This document shows, piece after piece, positions 36,485 to 42,567 of a stretch of 42,567 nucleotides of DNA; positions within the stretch are counted from its first letter, which is position 1, and each line of letters starts with the position of its first letter. A program made the translations under genes and the position numbers. The notes under the pieces are model-generated. The model was not told the DNA's origin. It did not search any database and saw nothing but the letters and a program-made list of their open reading frames with translations. Origin of the DNA: an uncultured Coriobacteriales bacterium (GTDB taxonomy: Bacteria > Actinomycetota > Coriobacteriia > Coriobacteriales > UMGS124); contig CAKUFZ010000014.1 in the NCBI GenBank assembly GCA_934654475.1, positions 1 to 42,567 of the forward strand. Reading direction: 5' to 3'.

Positions 36485-38797
36485 TTACAGCAGGTCGTAG
36501 GGGTCTACGTCGATGGCCAGGCTCACTTGGGCGGGCATCTGCAACCTCTTCAGCGCATCTCCAAGAATCGCGCCGAGCTCGCTTTGCGGAGCCGCTTTGA
36601 CAAGCACGTGCCAGCGGAAGTTGCCCTCCACACGCGACAACGCGCATTCCGCAGGGCCCAAGATCTCGCAACCCGGAAGCGCCACCTCGGCATAGTCGCG
36701 CAGCTTCTCCGCCACGGCCCAGGCGACCTTCTCGACATCCGCGCCGACCTTGCCCCACATGATGACGTTGGCCAGGCGCACGAACGGCGGGTAGCCCACC
36801 TCCTGCCGGTCAGCGAGCTCGTTTTCGGAAAAGACCGAGCGGTCGTGGCGCGAGACGGCCAGAATCGCGGGATGGCGCGGCTGATAGGTCTGGATGATGA
36901 CCCGACCCGGGACGTCTCCCCTGCCGGCGCGACCGGCAACCTGCTCAAGCAGGTCGTAGGTGCGCTCGGCGGCGCGGAAGTCGGCGAGCTTGAGCGTGGT
37001 GTCGGCATTGATGACGCCGGCAAGCGTCACCTGGGGAAAGTCAAGCCCCTTTGCAATCATCTGCGTGCCGAGGAGCACCGCGCTTTGCGCCTCGTCAAAC
37101 TCGGCGAGGCATCGGTCGTGGCCGCCCTTGCCCTTCGTGGTGTCGGCGTCCATGCGCACGACGGTGAAGCCCTCGGGAAGCACGCCGCGCAGCTCGTCTT
37201 CAACGCGCTGGGTGCCCGCACCGAACTGCCGCAGATAACGGCTCCCGCACTCGGGGCAGAGCGGCGGCACCGCATACTCGCGGCCGCAGGTGTGACACAC
37301 GAGCTTGTGGCCGCGCTCATGGTAGGTGAGCGAGGTGGAGCACTGCTCGCAGCGTGGCACATACCCGCAGTCTCGGCACAACAGGAAGCGTGCAAAACCG
37401 CGCTGGTTGAGCAGCAGGACCGCCTTCTCGCCGCGCTCCACCACATCCATGAGCGCAGATGTCAGCGGGCGAGAAAACATGGAACGCCAGCCCTGGGAGA
37501 ACTCCTGCGCCATGTCGACGACCTGGACCTCGGGCATGGGCCTGCCACCGGGACGCTCCGGCATGCTGACGCGCGTCCAGGCCGGACCCTGTCCTGCGAG
37601 GGCCGCGCCATGCGAGCCCGCATCGCAACGGGCAAGGGAGCTCAGCGACGGGGTGGCCGACCCCAAAACGAGCGGGCAACCATGCACCTGCGCCAGACGC
37701 GCGGCCACCTCACGAGCATGGTAGCGCGGGGAGCTCGACTGCTTGTAACTGCTCTCGTGCTCCTCGTCGATGATGTAAATGCCAGGATTGGCAAGCGGGG
37801 CGAAGAGCGCCGAGCGCGCACCCACCACCACGCGGGCGCGACCCGTGCGCACAAGCTCCCACTGGTCGCGCCGCTCACCCAGCGTGAGACGGGAGTGCAG
37901 CACCGCCACGGCCTCGCCGAAGCGGTTGCGGAAGCGTCCCACCGTCTGGGCGGTAAGCGAGATTTCGGGAACGAGCACACACGCGCCCTTGCCGGCCGCA
38001 AGGGTGCGCTCGATGGCTTCCAGGTAGACCTCCGTCTTGCCTGAGCCAGTCACGCCGTCGATGAGCACGACGCCGCCTTGCCCCTGCGCACGGGCGTCTT
38101 CGATGGCGCGAAGCGCGCTGAGCTGCCCCGAGGTGAGGTGTTCCAGACCCAAGCGGGGGGCACGCGCACTCGAAAGCTCCGTGACCGACGACCCGCGCAG
38201 GCGCTCCCTGCGCTCGCAGGTCACGACGCCCTTTTTCTCCAGGCGCTTGACGACCGTGGAGACTCCGCTCACGGCAAGTCCCAGCTCCACCTGGCGCATC
38301 GGGCCTTTGAGCAGCGCCTCCACAACGGCACGCTCGGCATGGGCGTTCTTGCGGGGCTCATAGGCACGGCCCTGCTCGGTGATGTGCACCCAGCAGTCAT
38401 CGACAGGCTCGACGCGAGCCTGCTGGAGAGCCCAGATGCCCGACGTCTCGTCGCGCACCATTTTAGCCGTAAAACCGGGGGGCAAGAACAGACGGACGGC
38501 GTCTGCCAGCGAGGACGCGTATTCTTGCGCGACCCATTGGGCCACATCGCCGGCCTCGGGCAAGAACAAGGCCTCGGAGAGCACTTGCTGGATGGGAAGC
38601 AAGCGCGCGCCCGTGAGTCCCGGGTCGAGCGACTCATCCACCGCAAGGACGTACCCGACTGCCGGGCGGCGGCCAAACTCCACCACCACGCAGCAGCCGG
38701 GCACGACAGAGGCATCAAGGCGAGCCGGAACGGTATATGTGAAGGGCGCGGCGAGTGCCCTGGTCTTTACGTCAACCGCAACGCGCGCGAACGGCAT
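36485..38797 (-). CDS. priA: Primosomal protein N' (replication restart helicase)
   Basis: A superfamily 2 helicase that reloads the replisome at stalled forks. The 770-residue product has an N-terminal DNA-binding domain and a winged-helix-like region (about 150-200). Walker A is DGVTGSGKTEVYL (GVTGSGKT at 248-255) and the DEAH-type box is IIDEEHESSYKQ. Paired zinc-binding cysteine motifs follow (CRDCGYVPRCEQC and CHTCGREYAVPPLCPEC). The C-terminal helicase lobe has GTQMIAKGLDFPQVTLAGVINAD and QVAGRAGRGDVPG. All zinc cysteines are present. The ATG at 38797 lies five bases after the metK stop. It stands between metK and def. Confidence 0.95.
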   Translation of the reverse strand: MPFARVAVDVKTRALAAPFTYTVPARLDASVVPGCCVVVEFGRRPAVGYVLAVDESLDPGLTGARLLPIQQVLSEALFLPEAGDVAQWVAQEYASSLADAVRLFLPPGFTAKMVRDETSGIWALQQARVEPVDDCWVHITEQGRAYEPRKNAHAERAVVEALLKGPMRQVELGLAVSGVSTVVKRLEKKGVVTCERRERLRGSSVTELSSARAPRLGLEHLTSGQLSALRAIEDARAQGQGGVVLIDGVTGSGKTEVYLEAIERTLAAGKGACVLVPEISLTAQTVGRFRNRFGEAVAVLHSRLTLGERRDQWELVRTGRARVVVGARSALFAPLANPGIYIIDEEHESSYKQSSSPRYHAREVAARLAQVHGCPLVLGSATPSLSSLARCDAGSHGAALAGQGPAWTRVSMPERPGGRPMPEVQVVDMAQEFSQGWRSMFSRPLTSALMDVVERGEKAVLLLNQRGFARFLLCRDCGYVPRCEQCSTSLTYHERGHKLVCHTCGREYAVPPLCPECGSRYLRQFGAGTQRVEDELRGVLPEGFTVVRMDADTTKGKGGHDRCLAEFDEAQSAVLLGTQMIAKGLDFPQVTLAGVINADTTLKLADFRAAERTYDLLEQVAGRAGRGDVPGRVIIQTYQPRHPAILAVSRHDRSVFSENELADRQEVGYPPFVRLANVIMWGKVGADVEKVAWAVAEKLRDYAEVALPGCEILGPAECALSRVEGNFRWHVLVKAAPQSELGAILGDALKRLQMPAQVSLAIDVDPYDLL

Positions 38798-38802
38798 AGA
38801 GC

Positions 38803-40086
<1,284 letters not shown>

Positions 40087-40164
40087 GTAAAGCCCCTTAA
40101 CGGTCTCGGCAATGATGCCGGAGCAGGGGCATCCCCCTGCGCATGCTGATACAAGGGGTAGTTG

Positions 40165-40290
40165 AGGTGTCCCACAAATCCCCATCTTCTAGAAGCCATG
40201 GGCTCCTACCGAGAATTGGCACCGTTTCCTTGAAGGATGGTTGCCGGAGCGTCATAGGGCTCGGTCCCTCGGCTCGAACGGGACGCGCAT
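40165..40290 (-). promoter_or_regulatory. SAM-I-type riboswitch upstream of metK
   Basis: The minus strand carries the conserved SAM-I core in order: GAGCCGAGGGACCGAGCCCTATGA, then CGCTCCGGCAACC, a P3 hairpin (TCCTTCAAGGA) and GGTGCCAATTC. A closing P1 may form between GTCCC (40280-40284) and GGGAC (about 40169-40173). The candidate expression platform lies between it and the metK start. No terminator with a T tract is seen there, but a CCCCTT (40153-40158) is complementary to the metK Shine-Dalgarno AAGGGG (40093-40098), which suggests control of translation. A TAGAAT -10-like box lies at 40320-40325. Confidence 0.88.
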
Positions 40291-40329
40291 GCGCGCTCCC
40301 CTCCTGATGGATGCGTTCGATTCTACAAC

Positions 40330-40367
40330 GCAAAGCGGGCGCGAGGAATCCCCCGTGCCCGCTTTGC
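40330..40367. terminator. Hairpin between the TetR gene and the metK leader
   Basis: GCAAAGCGGGC pairs with GCCCGCTTTGC, a perfect 11-bp stem with a 16-base loop. On the minus strand it is followed by GTTGTAG, so there is no real T tract. It separates the tetR-like gene from the metK transcript and may act as a terminator. Confidence 0.6.
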
Positions 40368-40418
40368 ACTGGTCTTGCATAAGTTTGATGTCAAGTGTGA
40401 AACACCCGTGAAGCGCAC

Positions 40419-41084
40419 CTACGCCATAGCGGCAAGTTCTTCCTTGCTGCGGGCGCTCACGCCAAATCCAATGAAGGAAAGCAGGGCGCCGACAAGCCTC
40501 TCGACGTTCAGATCGGCAGGGCGGTTCTCCCCCGCGAGCGTCGACACCCCCAGGAAGGCACCGAGTATCGCCGGCGAAGCCACCGTCGAGTCGACGTCGG
40601 GGCGCACCGTGCCCTCCACCTTGCCGCGCTCAAGAAGCGTGGAGACGAGGGAGTACAGACGGTTCACAAGGTCCTCGCCGCCCTTCAGCTCGGTAAGGAA
40701 GCCACGCGCCCCGTGCAGCTCGCCCATGACGAAGCGCGTGAGCGCGACGTTGTTGGCAAGCGTGTCAACATAGGAGCGCGTGATGCCCACCAGGGCCTCG
40801 TAGGCGCTGACCGAGGAGAGGGCCACCTTCTCGAACGCAGTCAGCATGCGGTCCATCTCGCTGTACAGAACCTGCGAGACGATTTCGGCCGAATCGGCAA
40901 AGTAGTAATAGACCGAGCCCTTGCTCATGCCCGTCGCCTTTGCAATGTCGGCAATCGAGACCTCGGCGTTCAAGTCCGTTCGCATGAGGTCTGAGGCCGC
41001 ATCGATGATGCGCTGGCGCGTGAGCGCGCCCTTGGCAGACTGTCGGGCGTCGCGAGAAGATGCGAGTTTGTCTGTCTCTGCCAT
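40419..41084 (-). CDS. TetR-family transcriptional regulator
   Basis: The 221-residue protein has an N-terminal TetR DNA-binding domain (about 20-68). It reads GALTRQRIIDAASDLM, then the helix-turn-helix VSIADIAKATGMSKGSVYYYFADSAEIV at about 42-70. The helical C-terminal ligand domain has no recognisable subgroup signature. The ATG at 41084 has GGAG about ten bases upstream. It follows the YhgE/Pip-like gene on the same strand, but a strong terminator lies between them. TetR regulators near membrane transport proteins often control them; that is an inference here. No palindromic operator was identified. Confidence 0.9.
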   Translation of the reverse strand: MAETDKLASSRDARQSAKGALTRQRIIDAASDLMRTDLNAEVSIADIAKATGMSKGSVYYYFADSAEIVSQVLYSEMDRMLTAFEKVALSSVSAYEALVGITRSYVDTLANNVALTRFVMGELHGARGFLTELKGGEDLVNRLYSLVSTLLERGKVEGTVRPDVDSTVASPAILGAFLGVSTLAGENRPADLNVERLVGALLSFIGFGVSARSKEELAAMA

Positions 41085-41097
41085 GTCGACGATTCTC

Positions 41098-41146
41098 CAA
41101 AGAAGGCGCGGCCCGCAACGTCGCAAGCGAGGTGCGGGCCGCGCCG
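41098..41146 (-). terminator. Terminator between the YhgE/Pip-like gene and tetR
   Basis: On the minus strand a perfect 13-bp stem, GGCGCGGCCCGCA/TGCGGGCCGCGCC, with a 15-base loop is followed by TTCTTT. The T-rich tail runs directly into the TetR ribosome binding site, so tetR would be transcribed by readthrough or from its own promoter. Confidence 0.85.
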
Positions 41147-41154
41147 ATAGCGGC

Positions 41155-42567
41155 TTATAGGTCGAGGAGCGGGTGGAGCTGGGTCATCGGGACGTTGCGG
41201 CGGCTGCGGGCCACAAGAATGGTAAGCGCGAAGCTCACCACGCCGAAGGCCGCGAGCACCAGGCAGCAGTGGCCGACATTGGCCAGGGTGACGCCGCACA
41301 TGATGTCCTTCATGCCGGCCACGACGTACGTCATGGGCAGGCAGGGAGAGATGACCTGGAAGAACTCGGGGCAGGTCTCAAGCGGGAACGTGCCGGCTGC
41401 AGAGGCAAGCTGCAAGATGAGCAGCACGATGGCGATGAGCTTGCCGGGGAAACCGAACGTGGCCATGATGAACTGCATGAGGCAGTTGTTCACGATAACC
41501 ACGAGCAGCGCGAACAGGTAGAACTCGGCAACGAAGTTCACGTTGAGGTCGAGCACGAACTGCAGCGACAGGCACAGCAGCAGCGCCTGAACGGCGCCGA
41601 CGAGCAGCCACGGCACCAGGCCGCACAGGGCCGCCAGAGGCGCACGGGCGCCGGAGGCGATGAGGCGGTTGTTGAGCGGCTTCATGATGAAGCTGTTCAT
41701 GAGGGCGCCCAGGTACAGAGCCAGGCCGATGAAGTACGGCGCAAAGCCCGTGCCGTAGTTCTCAACGGTCGTGTAGTACTCGTTCTGAACCTCGACGGGC
41801 GCGCTCATCATGGTCGAGCGAGCATCGATCTGCTGCTCGTCCATGCCGGCGATGCCGGCGATGCCGTCGGCGAGACCGTCGGCAAGCTCCTTGGAGCCGT
41901 CGCGGGCCGTCACGAGGCCGTCGTTGAGCTCCTTGGAGCCGTCGTAGAGCTGGGAGAGACCGTCGTTGAGGTCGGTGGCGCCGTCATTGAGCTGGTGGGC
42001 ACCGTCGAGCAGGTCGGAAGCACCGTCGTCGAGCTGCTTGGCGCCGTCCTTGGCGGTCACGGTGCCGTCGAGAAGCTGGCCGGCGCCGTCGTCGAGCGCG
42101 TTGATGCCGTCGGCGGCGGTGACGATGCCGAAGTACAGGTCGGACTGGCCCGCGAGCAGCGTCTTGGAGCCGTCGACGAGCTGAGTGGCTCCGTCAACAG
42201 CCGAGCTGATGCCGTCGTCGAGCTGCTTGGCGCCGTCAGCGAGCTGGGTGGCGCCGGACTTCAGGTCAGAAGCACCGGAATCGAGCTGGGAGGCGCCGTC
42301 CTTGAGCTGCCCGGCGCCCTCGTCGAGCTGGGAGGCGCCGTTGTCGGCGGTCACGATGCCGTAGTACAGGTCGGACTGGCCGGAGAGCAGCGTCTTGGAG
42401 CCGGCGACGAGCTGCGCGGAGCCGTCCTTGGCGGAGGCGACGCCGGCCTTGGCCTGGGTCACGCCGTCGAGGAGCTGACCTGCGCCCTCGTCGAGCTGGG
42501 AGGCGCCGTCCTTGAGCTGCCCGGCGCCCTCGTCGAGCTGGGAGGCGCCGTTGTCGGCGGTCACGAT
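41155..42567 (-). CDS. YhgE/Pip-like membrane protein, 5' part beyond the window
   Basis: The visible 470 residues are the C-terminal part. The first 231 are 33 consecutive heptads of pattern xxLxDGA (for example SQLDEGA, GQLKDGA), with Gly fixed in the sixth position. After a short linker come about five or six membrane segments: FIGLALYLGALMNSFI, AALCGLVPWLLVGAVQALLLCL, FVAEFYLFALLVVIVNNCLMQFI, LIAIVLLILQLASAAGTF and CLVLAAFGVVSFALTILVA. This layout matches the YhgE/Pip (phage infection protein) family, a relative of ABC-2 transporter permeases. The start codon and N-terminal membrane helix are outside the window. Function in the family is poorly known; links to phage adsorption and type VII-like export have been proposed. 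A TetR gene follows. Confidence 0.87.
   Translation of the reverse strand: MVTADNGASQLDEGAGQLKDGASQLDEGAGQLLDGVTQAKAGVASAKDGSAQLVAGSKTLLSGQSDLYYGIVTADNGASQLDEGAGQLKDGASQLDSGASDLKSGATQLADGAKQLDDGISSAVDGATQLVDGSKTLLAGQSDLYFGIVTAADGINALDDGAGQLLDGTVTAKDGAKQLDDGASDLLDGAHQLNDGATDLNDGLSQLYDGSKELNDGLVTARDGSKELADGLADGIAGIAGMDEQQIDARSTMMSAPVEVQNEYYTTVENYGTGFAPYFIGLALYLGALMNSFIMKPLNNRLIASGARAPLAALCGLVPWLLVGAVQALLLCLSLQFVLDLNVNFVAEFYLFALLVVIVNNCLMQFIMATFGFPGKLIAIVLLILQLASAAGTFPLETCPEFFQVISPCLPMTYVVAGMKDIMCGVTLANVGHCCLVLAAFGVVSFALTILVARSRRNVPMTQLHPLLDL
41872..42564 (-). repeat. Heptad (21-bp) coding repeat array
   Basis: Thirty-three 21-bp units encode the heptads of the YhgE/Pip-like protein without a break in register. 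A higher order is visible: the block SDLYxGIVTA recurs with spacings of 231 bases (11 heptads) and 210 bases (10 heptads), at about 42121, 42352 and 42562. The array continues past the right edge. Confidence 0.9.

Noticed and set aside
41872..42567. 21-bp repeats near the right edge as a CRISPR array or minisatellite
   Set aside because: The units are in frame, code for a regular heptad pattern, have no spacers, and lie within a membrane protein gene.

Overview
The window is a gene-dense, high-GC stretch of chromosome. It most resembles the class Coriobacteriia (Actinomycetota), near Collinsella, Olsenella or Senegalimassilia. This rests on protein style: a four-domain S1, a short ThrRS, Ala/Glu-rich tails, frequent GTG and TTG starts, and Gram-positive features such as Asp23 and an LtaS-like synthase. 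The genus is an inference from memory of the families, not a database result. Almost everything lies on the minus strand; thrS is the only plus-strand gene. There is no phage, CRISPR array or intact insertion sequence. Two hairpins at the extreme left edge are unexplained.

Layout, left to right. 1-3.6 kb: rpsA and thrS diverge from a shared 240-bp region. 3.6-8.3 kb: a valS-folC-(zinc-ribbon membrane protein) unit, with folC overlapping the end of valS. 8.3-12 kb: proteostasis genes tRNA-Leu(UAG), tig, clpP and clpX. 12-14.5 kb: a two-component system (sensor kinase and OmpR-type regulator) preceded by tRNA-Arg(UCU). 14.5-16.9 kb: an LtaS-like membrane sulfatase-fold enzyme, then tRNA-Gly(UCC) and tRNA-Pro(UGG). 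16.9-23.4 kb: a tightly packed housekeeping operon asp23-nusB-xseB-dxs-tlyA-nadK-recN. 23.5-26.8 kb: a two-gene biotin carboxylase system, in which a pyruvate carboxylase/OadA-type carboxyltransferase is fused to an AccB-like biotin carrier and followed by accC. 26.9-29.4 kb: an unusual LCP-like membrane protein with Tyr/Asp/Gly/Asn-rich C-terminal repeats, followed by a GT2 glycosyltransferase. 29.5-33.45 kb: pheS-pheT behind a T-box leader. 33.5-40.3 kb: metK-priA-def-fmt-rsmB behind a SAM riboswitch. 40.4-42.6 kb: a TetR regulator and the 3' part of a YhgE/Pip-like membrane protein whose visible N-terminal half is 33 uninterrupted heptads.

How they work together. Much of the window serves translation: aminoacyl-tRNA synthetases, four tRNAs, initiator formylation and deformylation, S1, rRNA methyltransferases, trigger factor and ClpXP. 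Two RNA sensors sit on it: a T-box for phenylalanine supply and a SAM riboswitch for the methionine/SAM operon. The best leads for new biology are the LCP-like/GT2 pair, the carboxyltransferase-AccB fusion, the SAM-riboswitch operon that places def and fmt downstream of metK, and the duplicated basic tail on trigger factor.
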